Source of the DNA: Deltaproteobacteria bacterium
GTDB taxonomy: Bacteria > Desulfobacterota > Desulfobacteria > Desulfobacterales > G020354645
Length of the DNA: 64,000 bases
Direction: 5' to 3'
NCBI GenBank assembly: GCA_020354645.1
Contig: CP070652.1
Location: 518,909 to 582,908 of the forward strand
The notes below the pieces were generated by a model. It made no database searches, had not been told where the DNA came from, and worked only from the letters and a program-made list of their open reading frames with translations. A program made the position numbers and the translations under genes. Below, in pieces: positions 1 through 8,175 of this stretch (position 1 is its first letter; the number at the start of each line of letters is the position of its first letter).

Positions 1-3
1 GGA

Positions 4-567
4 TTAACCGAGCCGTAAGGGTTGCATAAATTTGATGAAATTTAATTCGTTCCGATACCTTGTCATATCAATCTTTTTTCCATTTGCCATAACTGCAAAT
101 TCTTCGAATACGCCATTGTCATTGATGCTAATAAAGTATTCCAGGGTTTCAATTCTGCCACCCGTTAGAGTTATATTGCCGTTGACTTTCCCGGAACCGC
201 CTATTGGGTTGAAATTTTTCGGAAAATTTAAATGATAGGCGATGTTCCCGTTGATATGATATTCCGAAGCGGTATCCGCATACTCGGCAAAAATACATTC
301 CCCGGATATGAAAATCCTTCGATCCTTCAACATGACGCTCATGTTATGAAGCAGAGAACGGTCGCCATTTGTGAAAGCCAGATCGACGGCATTGGCATAA
401 GTTTCGTGAAGTTCCAAATTTTCTTTGATCATTGACGCCTGAAAACTCCTGATGGAGGCTTCCATGGCATCAATGACGTCGTCATCCGACGGCCCTAAAA
501 AAGCGCAACCATAAACACTTAAAATAAAAATAAATACTGGTGTAACCCACACCATATTTCTTTTCAT
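4..567 (-). CDS. putative lipoprotein of unknown function
   Basis: This encodes 187 aa. The N-terminus has a positive start, a hydrophobic stretch (about residues 6-20) and a cysteine at position 21 in the context VYGC, which fits a lipoprotein signal peptide although the lipobox is not perfect. The mature part alternates polar and hydrophobic residues, and the middle (about 85-165) looks like beta strands. I recognise no family motif. It was probably exported and lipid-anchored. It stands alone at the window edge with the Ada-like gene as the next minus-strand gene, so context gives no function. The ATG start directly precedes the signal peptide, which supports the start choice. Confidence 0.7.
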   Translation of the reverse strand: MKRNMVWVTPVFIFILSVYGCAFLGPSDDDVIDAMEASIRSFQASMIKENLELHETYANAVDLAFTNGDRSLLHNMSVMLKDRRIFISGECIFAEYADTASEYHINGNIAYHLNFPKNFNPIGGSGKVNGNITLTGGRIETLEYFISINDNGVFEEFAVMANGKKIDMTRYRNELNFIKFMQPLRLG

Positions 568-860
568 ATAATTATCCTTTTTGTGTTGAAGTTCCGGAGG
601 GTGTGCTTACGAGGTTCTAATATTTTCTCATATCGCGATGGATTATGAAAGGGTAAAGTTAGGGTCTCCCGGTTTGGATAAAATCAAACGGCGAGCGAAC
701 TCCTTTTTTTCAGCCGTTTCCTGGCCCCCGCAAAACTGAAGCTCAAACCAGCCCACCAATATTGAAGCCAGCATAAAGCGCTTTTCCCCGCCTTCAGCCG
801 GATGAGTCCAAACAAAACTCTTTTTTAACAGGTTGTTAAAAAGTTGGTACAATTTTTTGA

Positions 861-1715
861 TCAGACGCGTTGCGCCGCTTCCCACCCCAGGATGGCTTTC
901 TTTCTAGCCAACCCATAACGATAGCCGCCCAACTCACCGGATTTGCGCAACACCCGATGACACGGCACCACTAAAGCAACCGGATTGTTGCCGACAGCAT
1001 TGGCTACGGCTCGAGATGCACCCGGCTTTTTAATACGTTCGGCAATTTTTGTATACGTCGCCACCGTTCCGAAGGGTATTTTGAGTAATGCCTCCCAAAC
1101 CTTAATCTGAAAGTTTGTTCCTTTTAATACCAAACGAATGGGCCGGGAATTTGAATCTAGGCGGTTGAAAATCTGATCTCTGTACGATCGGGTATAATCC
1201 GGTTCTTCGCTTAATATTGCTTTTTGCCAATCCCTTTTAAAGGGATTCGGTAAATCTCTGTCATTGTCATCCTTGATAAAGGCTAAAAAACATATTCCCC
1301 GTTCTGTTACTGCTATAAAGCATTTGCCGAAGGGTGTCGGATGGAATCCATAGCGAATCGTGAGGCCCTCTCCCATCTGTTTATATTCCCCGGGGGTAAC
1401 GGCTTCACATGTGACAAACAAATCATGGAGTCGTCCAGGTCCCGATAACCCCGCTTCATATGAAGCGTCCAACACATTGTATGCTTTTTTGAGCAAATTT
1501 TTTGCATACTCTTTTGTTAGAAATTTTACAAACTGCTTTGGTGTAATTCCGGCCCATCGGGTGAACAGGCGCTGGAAATGAAACTCACTGAGCCCGATAT
1601 AATCGGCGATTTCCTTTAAATCAGGCTGGTGACGAAAGTTTTGTTCCAGAAATTTGATGGCCTGCTCAATTCTCCGGTAATCCCTATTTAACTGGGTGTG
1701 ATCTATTTTTGTCAT
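861..1715 (-). CDS. Ada-like protein: AraC-type HTH plus methylated-DNA-protein cysteine methyltransferase
   Basis: This 284-aa protein has an AraC-type helix-turn-helix domain (about 5-90, with an IADYIGLSEFHFQRLFTRW core) followed by an O6-alkylguanine-DNA alkyltransferase domain. The active-site PCHR motif places the acceptor cysteine near residue 252, and the RYGLARKKAILGWE tail is typical. It should repair O6-alkylguanine by suicide transfer to cysteine and may act as a regulator. The N-terminal zinc/cysteine domain of E. coli Ada, which senses methyl phosphotriesters, is absent. The start is ATG at 1715 because AGGAGA lies about 7 bases upstream; the open frame continues upstream to 1799 without such a signal. 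Confidence 0.88.
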   Translation of the reverse strand: MTKIDHTQLNRDYRRIEQAIKFLEQNFRHQPDLKEIADYIGLSEFHFQRLFTRWAGITPKQFVKFLTKEYAKNLLKKAYNVLDASYEAGLSGPGRLHDLFVTCEAVTPGEYKQMGEGLTIRYGFHPTPFGKCFIAVTERGICFLAFIKDDNDRDLPNPFKRDWQKAILSEEPDYTRSYRDQIFNRLDSNSRPIRLVLKGTNFQIKVWEALLKIPFGTVATYTKIAERIKKPGASRAVANAVGNNPVALVVPCHRVLRKSGELGGYRYGLARKKAILGWEAAQRV

Positions 1716-2024
1716 GCTTGTTCTCCTGACTGGGCGTTTAGAAAAGAATGGTCGATAATAACCTGTCCAATAATAGGTGCCCATAAGAGATAGTGCCACC
1801 CGATTCTTGCTGATGAAACTTATTATCAGGAGATGGGCTCAGCGGGCAACGTGTAAAAGATGATACATATCCATCTTTCATCAATTCTCTCTCTGCGGGT
1901 CTTTTGACATTCCGGCGGTCGATCCTTACCATGTTATAATTATTTTCAGAGACGGCACAAGCATCGAAGACAACCAGCAGATCGCAAGTCTGGTCATCAA
2001 ATGGTCTCATCGGTGTTACGGAGT
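1716..2024. other. intergenic region between divergent ada-like and lplA genes
   Basis: This stretch separates the Ada-like gene (minus) from the lipoate ligase gene (plus). A minus-strand open frame of 90 codons (1738-2010) crosses it but has no ribosome binding site or recognisable motif and overlaps the Ada-like start region, so I do not call it a gene. No clear promoter was identified. The region ends at the first short hairpin repeat (2025). Confidence 0.5.
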
Positions 2025-2070
2025 GAGGCTCCCCGCCCTTAAGGGCGGGACTTCCCGGAAAGCGAACCGG
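2025..2070 (+). repeat. short GC-hairpin repeat (R1), internally deleted form of the 335-bp element
   Basis: After GTGA (2023-2026) comes a hairpin with CCCCGCCC/GGGCGGG arms around TTAA. The sequence then joins GGAAAGCGAACCGG, the right-end signature of the two 335-bp elements. The following bases TCATAT are also shared with the right flank of the copy at 4646. It therefore looks like left end plus right end with the centre removed. It lies about 120 bases upstream of the lplA start on the same strand. Confidence 0.75.
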
Positions 2071-2193
2071 TCATATTTTTTAGGATCCATCAGCCGGCGG
2101 TCTTTAAACGATATCAAAACCAACTCCGAATCGGGCCAATTTGACGCAATCATCCGAACAGCTGAGGTTTTCAGTCATAACATACACGATGCA

Positions 2194-3186
2194 ATGATAA
2201 TGCTTATTGACAATAAAAACCTAACAGATCCGCGCATAAACCTGGCGTTGGAAGAATACTGCCTGCGACATCTGGATCTGGAGAACGATTATTTGCTCCT
2301 CTATGTCAACGCCCCTTCCGTAATCATCGGACGGCATCAGAACGCACTGGAAGAGATCAATCACCGTTTTGTAATGGAAAAAAAAATCCGGGTAGTGCGA
2401 AGAATATCGGGGGGCGGAGCAGTTTATCATGATTACGGCAACCTCAATTACTGTTTTATCAAGCAATATGAAAATAACACGCTGGTGAAAATCAAAGAAA
2501 TTATCGGTCCCGTGGTTGCAGCCTTAAACCGCCTGGGGGTTCCTGCAGTTGTCAACGGCAGAAATGATATTATGGTCCACGGCAAAAAAATATCCGGTAA
2601 TGCCCAGTTTTCAAATACAAAAGGGATCATTATTCATGGCACGCTGCTTTTTGATTCCGAGCTGTGCACGGCAGAACAGGCCCTGGGTGCGAAAAAAAAC
2701 AACATCGATTCTAAAGCCCTAAAATCGACCAGAAGCCCTGTGGTAAATATTACTGAGTATTTGGAAACCCCCATCGAGATGGCGGGGTTCAGGGATCATT
2801 TGCTCAGTACTCTGGACAAGATTTGTGGTGGCTTAACAGAATTTGAATTAACCGGCAAAGACTGGGACGCAGTCTATGAACTTTTTGAAACAAAGTACAA
2901 CTCCTGGAATTGGAATTATGGGAGATCACCTGATTTTACCGTGTTGAAAACGGGTCGTTTCAGTATTGGCAAGGTTGATACGCGTATCGATGTAAAAAAG
3001 GGCTACATAAACGAAATAACATTCACTGGCGACCATGGAATTCGGGTGAAATCGGGCGGTTTGATTTGCAGGTTAAAAGGTCAGCGATATGACGGTGATG
3101 CAATAAGAATTGCTCTGGCCGGCTTTGATCTCGATAAATACCTGGGTGAAATCACTCTCGAGAGGTTCGTGGAGTATATCTATTGA
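2194..3186 (+). CDS. lplA: lipoate-protein ligase A
   Basis: This 330-aa enzyme attaches lipoate, via lipoyl-AMP, to lipoyl domains such as those of 2-oxoacid dehydrogenases or GcvH. It carries the family core RRISGGGAVYHDYGNLNY (about residues 73-90), an upstream LYVNAPSVIIGRHQN segment and the KKISGNAQ segment. The C-terminal third contains the accessory domain pattern FSIGKVDTRIDVKKGYI. The open frame extends upstream to 2023, but that part runs through the hairpin repeat, so I place the start at ATG 2194 (ATG 2200 is equally possible). Neither has a strong ribosome binding site. A hairpin repeat follows the stop by about 40 bases. Confidence 0.9.
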   Translation: MIMLIDNKNLTDPRINLALEEYCLRHLDLENDYLLLYVNAPSVIIGRHQNALEEINHRFVMEKKIRVVRRISGGGAVYHDYGNLNYCFIKQYENNTLVKIKEIIGPVVAALNRLGVPAVVNGRNDIMVHGKKISGNAQFSNTKGIIIHGTLLFDSELCTAEQALGAKKNNIDSKALKSTRSPVVNITEYLETPIEMAGFRDHLLSTLDKICGGLTEFELTGKDWDAVYELFETKYNSWNWNYGRSPDFTVLKTGRFSIGKVDTRIDVKKGYINEITFTGDHGIRVKSGGLICRLKGQRYDGDAIRIALAGFDLDKYLGEITLERFVEYIY

Positions 3187-3226
3187 ATTAAGGGATGGAC
3201 TTTGGGCTAAAAATATTTTTAAAAGT

Positions 3227-3278
3227 GAAGCTCCGCCCCTGAAGGGGGGGGGCTTCCCGGAAAGGAAAATATCCATTA
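3227..3278 (+). repeat. short GC-hairpin repeat (R2), left-end fragment
   Basis: GTGA is followed by GAAGCTCCGCCCC, a TGAA loop and a GGGG-rich arm ending GGCTTCCC. Then comes GGAAAGGAAAATATCCATT, which resembles the sequence after the left hairpin of the 335-bp copies (GAGGAAAATGTCTATT). It is therefore a fragment of the left end. Lying just after the lplA stop and between convergent genes, it could also act as a transcription terminator. Confidence 0.65.
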
Positions 3279-3329
3279 CCGTCCGGCTTTTACCTGTACC
3301 CCCAAATATCGATCCTAAAAACTGCGTGT

Positions 3330-3581
3330 TCATTTGCGAAAATCGGCCGGCTTATCAACCCGCAGATAGCCGCAATTATTCAAATACCCATAAATCTCTC
3401 GCGTGACGGTTTTTTCTACCTCATCCGCCAATGATTCCAATTTTTCCCGGGGACACCTTTTTTCAAGGGCTTGTTGGTTGTACAGCGTTTCAAATGAAAG
3501 GCTATCTGAGACCAATGCGCCTTCTTTTACCTCAAATTCAAACTTTACCCGAACCGGTATTCTCACACTTTCAAATCCCAT
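3330..3581 (-). CDS. small protein of unknown function
   Basis: About 83 aa from ATG 3581, or 98 aa from a TTG at 3626. Neither start has a good ribosome binding site. The protein is charged, with an N-terminal stretch of likely beta strands (VRIPVRVKFEFEV) and a helical C-terminal half (LADEVEKTVTREIYGYLNN). I recognise no family. It lies downstream of and in the same direction as the DUF2845-like gene, which gives slight support that it is real. It could still be a chance frame. Confidence 0.45.
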   Translation of the reverse strand: MGFESVRIPVRVKFEFEVKEGALVSDSLSFETLYNQQALEKRCPREKLESLADEVEKTVTREIYGYLNNCGYLRVDKPADFRK

Positions 3582-3668
3582 ATCAAACGTATGGTAAAAG
3601 ATTTTTTTTTCAACCAGCCAAACCAATCGATATGCCTTTATTTCACGTCTAAAAACCTGAAAGCTGGA

Positions 3669-4040
3669 TTAGTACCCATGTCTGCCGGTTGCGATTTTGA
3701 CAAGTGTTCCGTTTTCAAACGTGAGATAGCGAATAAATTTCAGAACGCCAAGATTGTACGTCCACCGTTCGATAGTTACATGCTGCTTAACAAGAAAGGG
3801 TTCACGGTAAGGTTGATTTTCCTCATCCGGGTAATGCGGGTAGTAAAAATCCCTCAAGATACGCTCTTCCTCCCACATTTCGACGTAAGCGGGTTTGCCA
3901 CATTCGGACAACACTCTGAATTTAGAATCCCCGACGGATATCACCCGCGTGCCGCACCTGAAACCATAGGCCGGAATAGGCTGGAAGGAAAATAATAAAA
4001 CCATTCCCACAATTACACAGCCAAGATGCATCAACTTCAT
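3669..4040 (-). CDS. secreted DUF2845-like protein
   Basis: This 123-aa protein starts with a signal peptide (MKLMHLGC, then hydrophobic VIVGMVLLFSF, with likely cleavage after AYG). The mature part begins FRCGTRVISVGDSKFRVLSECG and continues with WTYNLG and a FENGTLVKI segment. This is the pattern I associate with DUF2845 proteins, which are periplasmic and of unknown function; two cysteines flank the first repeat-like strand pair. The start is ATG 4040 because GGGGAA lies 8-10 bases upstream; a TTG at 4058 is less likely. Confidence 0.75.
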   Translation of the reverse strand: MKLMHLGCVIVGMVLLFSFQPIPAYGFRCGTRVISVGDSKFRVLSECGKPAYVEMWEEERILRDFYYPHYPDEENQPYREPFLVKQHVTIERWTYNLGVLKFIRYLTFENGTLVKIATGRHGY

Positions 4041-4645
4041 TTTTGGTATTCCCCGCAAAAGGTTATCTCAGATAATTTTAACCAAATTGTGAAATGCATG
4101 TCTTTAACCGTTAATTAACAATTGTAAAGGTACTTATGTATAAATAATTACGGAAATGGCAAATATCAAATGATTTATCTTAATACGGGGATCTGAGTGA
4201 ACCAAGAATCAATTTTTTGTCTGGATTTCCTTTCCATTAATTTATCTAGCAATATCGGCAGATTGTAATCCTCAAACAACCTAAATGATATAACGAGCAG
4301 GAATAAAAACACAAATTTTACCTGGTAATCCAAAAATGTATCGGCAGACTACCGGATACCAGACAGTATCGGTGGGGGAACTAGTGGTGCGGAAAAAAAT
4401 CTGAAAGGTTTATTAAAACGATCGCCCCCCTTTGTTAATCCACAAATTACCATATGGATAATTTGGATAACAAATGGTTACAAAATGAAATCAAACTGCC
4501 GGCGAGTGGTAAAATTGCTGATGCACCCTCATTCAACTATGAACCTGCCCAAAGTTATTTTACAAATTAAGAATTGTGCCTATTATAAAAGGAATAATTT
4601 CAGACGTCTGTCATGGTGAAATTAACAACCCCCAAATTAATTTGT
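4041..4645. other. AT-rich intergenic region
   Basis: About 600 bases without a convincing open frame, motif or RNA gene. It is AT-rich and may hold the promoter for the DUF2845-like gene near its left edge. I see nothing else in it. It ends at the left hairpin of the first long repeat. Confidence 0.5.
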
Positions 4646-4980
4646 GAAGCTCCCCGCCTTGAAGGGCGGGGTTTCCCGAAGAGGAAAATGTCTATTTCAG
4701 ATTAGTCAGAAATCGGGATATTTTTTGCACGACAAGATCATCGCCCCGGTGCTTTTAACTGACAGGGGGCTGCTGCCACCTGGAAAGGCAAACTTCGATC
4801 TCGGTTCCGGGGACAGTGACGGTTGTCATCAGCAGACGGCAAATTTTCAGGCAGTTGCCGCTGCCGGATCGGGCAGGTGATAACCCGGCATCTTGTCGCT
4901 GCAAAAATTGCCCCGATCCCTGAGATAACTTCTCTGCCCCCCCCCCCTTAAAAGGCGGGGCTTGCAGGGAAGCGAACCGG
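4646..4980. repeat. 335-bp structured repeat, copy A (candidate IS200/IS605-type non-autonomous element or orphan omega-RNA/HEARO-like RNA)
   Basis: Copy A is roughly 90% identical by eye to copy B at 14148-14479. It begins after GTGA with a GC hairpin (CCCCGCC/GGCGGGG) and ends with another (CTGCCCC...GGGGCTTGCAG) followed by GGAAGCGAACCGG. Internal helices that can form include TCCCGA/TCGGGA (4674-4718), CTGCTG/CAGCAG, CGGCAA/TTGCCG and GGATCGGG/CCCGATCC. No convincing ORF lies inside. GC terminal palindromes without a transposase fit IS200/IS605-related passenger elements. The structured interior could instead be a guide-type RNA. It sits about 70 bases upstream of the M16 protease start. 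Confidence 0.75.
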
Positions 4981-5048
4981 TCATATATTGCGGGTGTGCA
5001 ACTTTTACGCCCATTTCCCCAGTAAAATACCAGCAGGAGGAATTGATC

Positions 5049-8000
5049 ATGCGTCTTCTCAAACATTTGTTGTTCGGCTGTTTGTTGCTCATGTTTATTG
5101 CAAACTCCAGCCTGGCAGGAAATTCCGTTTCCGATCTTAAAATCGATGTCAAAGAATTTCAGCTTGAAAATGGCATGTTGTTTTTGATTGTTGAGCGTCC
5201 CATCGCACCTCAGGTTGCCTGCCGTTTGACGATACGGGCAGGTTCGGCGCTTGAAGAAATCGGTAAAACCGGCATCGCACACCTGCTGGAACATATGATG
5301 TTCAAGGGAACCAAAAATTTCGGCACCCAGGATGTTGAGAAAGACCAAAAGTTACAAGAACAGATAGAAGCTGCGTACCAGACAGTCCTGATGGAACAAA
5401 AAAAGCGTAACCCAAACAAAGAAGTTATCAGAAAAAAACTGGTAGAAATGCAACAACTTCGAACCGAAGTACAAAAAATATATGTCCCCCAGGCGTTTTC
5501 ATCACAACTGGGCCGAAACGGTGCAGTCGGTGTGAACGCCTTTACAACGCAGGATCAGACTCAATACATCATGTCAATACCGTCGGACATGCTGGAGCAA
5601 TGGTTTTCCATCGTAAGTGAACAATTGTTTGAGCCCTCATGGCGCGAATTTTACGTCGAAAAAGAAGTGGTGCAACGGGAGTGGGCCTTCCGGTATGTGA
5701 ATAATCCGGCAGGCGCAGCATGGCTGGATCTTCAAACGACCGCCTATACCGCCCATCCTTATCGAAATCCCGTTATCGGCTGGAAATCAGATATGGAGAA
5801 ATACACCACCGATGATGCCGTTGCGTTTCATCAAAAACACTACAACCCGGCAAATGCTGTCTGTGTGTTGGTGGGAGACGTTAACGTCGAAGATGCCAAA
5901 CGCTTGGCAAAGATGTATTTTGAGCGTTATCCAACGGGAAGGCGCAGTCCGGAAATCGTAACGGCCGAACCCCTGCAGCAAGGTCCCCGAAAAAGCATCC
6001 GTTTTCTAAAAGGTGCCCGAACTCCTTTGGTCAGAATCGGTTTTCACGGAGCCCGCATGGGGACAAAAGATTTCTATGCGCTCGATGCCATGACGATGGT
6101 GTTAAGCCACGGCCGAAGTGCACGGTTGACCCAAAATATTGTCAACAAGGGTCTTGCCGTCGAGGCCTGGGCCTATAACCCCGATAACCGTTATGGTGGA
6201 ATGATTATCCTGGGTGCCACGCCGAATGAACCGCAAGCACTGCCAGACCAATCCTTCATGGAAAAGGCCAAACGCCAGGCGTATTTATCGGCTTGTGAAA
6301 AAGCTGAACAACTGCTGCTGGCCGAGGTTGAAAAAATGAAATCGGTATTGGTTACCGAGCGTGAGCTCGAAAGAATTAAAAAACTCAACCAGCGAGATTT
6401 TTTGGAAAGAATGCGGAGCAACGAGGATCTTGCGGGAACTTTGGCAACACTGGAAGTTCAAGTCGGCTGGCAATACCTGACCGATTATTTAAAAAGGGTA
6501 ACGGAAATCACCCCGCACGACATCCGGGAGGCCGCCAAAAAATATATTCAGACCGATAACCAAACCAGCGTATATATTATTCCGGGCGGCGATCCTGTCC
6601 ATCCGCCGGAGACTTATAGTGAAGTACGGTCAATTAGCGGAGCTGCTGCATCAAAAATCGTGGCGCCGACGAATTTTAAGAACAACTCGATTTATCCCAC
6701 ACCCACCGGCTGGAAACATCCACTGGCCTTTGAGCGTCACCCGGAAAAAATAATCTATCCAAAAGCACAAACCACAGAGATTGGAAATACAAAAGTATTT
6801 TACTTGCCCGACCAAGAACTACCCTTGGTCGACCTGACGATTCTGATCAAATCCGGCGAGATTGATCTCCCCGACACCAAAACCGGGTTGAGCGATTTAA
6901 TTAACAGCAGCCTTATTCGGGGGGGTACTGAGAATTACACTCCTTCCGAATTGGCACTGGTTCTGGATGAAAATGCCATAAAACTATCGGTATCTGTCGG
7001 TGAGGAGGATTCGACCATTCATCTTTCGGTCATGAAAGAAGACTGGGAAAAAGGTCTCGCCCTGCTGGAAGAAGTTCTCACACGACCGGCTTTTAATTCT
7101 GAAGTGCTGCGGGTTGCAAAAGACCAGGAAATGGTGGCACTGCGTCGCCAATCCGACAGCGCGCAGACCATAGTCATGCGGGAAGGGATGATTTGGCATT
7201 TTAAAGGACATCCTTATGGCCGTGATCCGCTCCTGGGGCTGGAGACCATCCCCAATATTACGCGTGAGGATTTGCACCAATTTATCAAAAGTTATTTCAT
7301 ACCTTCAAATATGGTAGTGGCTGTTTCGGGCGACATCTCAAAGCAAACGGCGATTGCCGGACTGAAGAAGCTATTTAAAACGCTGCCGAAACATAAAGCA
7401 GCCGGACGGAATTTGCCAGATCCTAAAATAACGCCGCCCGTATTGACCCTTATTCACAAGCCCGGTCAGGTCCAATCCCAAGTCATTTTGCTGCTGTCCG
7501 GTGTCAAGCGCTCTCATCCTGACTATTGGAAAGTTAACCTGTTGATGGATATTTTCGGCGGTAACGATTCTTTGATGTATACGCGTCTGCGAGACGATCT
7601 GGGCCTGGTTTATTCAGCCGGATTCTTTCAAACCTATAAATGGCAGGCCGGTATTTTAGTGGGCTATATTGGCTGTAAAGGCGATCAAACCGCCACGGCA
7701 ATTCTGGAAACCCTTAATATCATGGATGCATTACGGAAAGAAATTCCGCCCAAAGACCTCGAATTAAAACGACTGGATGCCTTGAACAGTTTTGTATTCA
7801 ATGTAGACACCCCGGCGGAGTTGGTGGAAGTTTACGGTCGTTATCACATGAGAGGCGAACCGCTGAACACATTAGAACGAATTCAAGACGCCTATATCAG
7901 CGCTTCAAGAAAAGATCTGCTTAAACTTTCCGCTCAACTTCTCAACCAGCGTAATATGCAGATTTTTATCGTCGCTGATAAAAAAATAGCCGTTAACGGT

Positions 8001-8090
8001 ACGAAAGGTTATGAGGTGACCCTGGAAAAGGAACTGAAACGGCTGGCTGAAAACCTCGATATGCCTTATCGAGAAATCGAGTTGCGATAA
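5049..8090 (+). CDS. large M16-family zinc protease (pitrilysin/insulinase type), exported
   Basis: This 1013-aa protein begins with a signal peptide (about residues 1-24, ending SLAG). The first M16 domain has the inverted zinc motif HLLEH (H78, E81, H82) and, about 120 residues on, the EKEVVQRE segment that supplies the third ligand. A second M16 pair (about 570-1000) lacks HxxEH, as expected for the non-catalytic half that closes the chamber. A segment rich in Lys/Glu (about 110-140) interrupts the first domain. It probably degrades peptides in the periplasm. The start is ATG 5049, with AGGAGGA 7 bases upstream. The open frame runs back to 4962 inside the repeat, but that extension is not coding. 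Confidence 0.92.
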   Translation: MRLLKHLLFGCLLLMFIANSSLAGNSVSDLKIDVKEFQLENGMLFLIVERPIAPQVACRLTIRAGSALEEIGKTGIAHLLEHMMFKGTKNFGTQDVEKDQKLQEQIEAAYQTVLMEQKKRNPNKEVIRKKLVEMQQLRTEVQKIYVPQAFSSQLGRNGAVGVNAFTTQDQTQYIMSIPSDMLEQWFSIVSEQLFEPSWREFYVEKEVVQREWAFRYVNNPAGAAWLDLQTTAYTAHPYRNPVIGWKSDMEKYTTDDAVAFHQKHYNPANAVCVLVGDVNVEDAKRLAKMYFERYPTGRRSPEIVTAEPLQQGPRKSIRFLKGARTPLVRIGFHGARMGTKDFYALDAMTMVLSHGRSARLTQNIVNKGLAVEAWAYNPDNRYGGMIILGATPNEPQALPDQSFMEKAKRQAYLSACEKAEQLLLAEVEKMKSVLVTERELERIKKLNQRDFLERMRSNEDLAGTLATLEVQVGWQYLTDYLKRVTEITPHDIREAAKKYIQTDNQTSVYIIPGGDPVHPPETYSEVRSISGAAASKIVAPTNFKNNSIYPTPTGWKHPLAFERHPEKIIYPKAQTTEIGNTKVFYLPDQELPLVDLTILIKSGEIDLPDTKTGLSDLINSSLIRGGTENYTPSELALVLDENAIKLSVSVGEEDSTIHLSVMKEDWEKGLALLEEVLTRPAFNSEVLRVAKDQEMVALRRQSDSAQTIVMREGMIWHFKGHPYGRDPLLGLETIPNITREDLHQFIKSYFIPSNMVVAVSGDISKQTAIAGLKKLFKTLPKHKAAGRNLPDPKITPPVLTLIHKPGQVQSQVILLLSGVKRSHPDYWKVNLLMDIFGGNDSLMYTRLRDDLGLVYSAGFFQTYKWQAGILVGYIGCKGDQTATAILETLNIMDALRKEIPPKDLELKRLDALNSFVFNVDTPAELVEVYGRYHMRGEPLNTLERIQDAYISASRKDLLKLSAQLLNQRNMQIFIVADKKIAVNGTKGYEVTLEKELKRLAENLDMPYREIELR

Positions 8091-8101
8091 AATTGCACCC
8101 G

Positions 8102-8118
8102 GCAACCTGAGTGGTTGC
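8102..8118. terminator. weak hairpin between convergent M16 protease and sppA genes
   Basis: A 6-bp stem GCAACC/GGTTGC with a TGAGT loop lies between the two convergent stops. There is no U-run after it, so terminator function is only a guess from its position. Confidence 0.3.
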
Positions 8119-8175
8119 AATCAGAAAATATCCGTGATGATCACTATAGCCTAGATTCGAGCAACTGTCAGAAAA

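Noticed and set aside
643-885. Minus-strand frame of 80 codons overlapping the end of the Ada-like gene
   Set aside because: No ribosome binding site and no recognisable motif, and its first codons overlap the stop region of the Ada-like gene.
1738-2010. Minus-strand frame of 90 codons between ada-like and lplA
   Set aside because: No ribosome binding site, no domain, and it overlaps the start region of the Ada-like gene on the same strand.
4925-4955. Long C-run as a possible phase-variation tract
   Set aside because: It lies inside the right hairpin of a repeat, upstream of the real start at 5049, and copy B has a shorter run, so it does not switch a coding frame.
4755-5348. Minus-strand frame of 197 codons across repeat copy A and the M16 gene
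   Set aside because: Antisense shadow of a certain gene and of the repeat, with Cys/Gln-rich composition unlike a real protein.
8140-8170. GATTCGAGC motif resembling a tRNA T-arm
   Set aside because: No acceptor stem or cloverleaf can be drawn around it.
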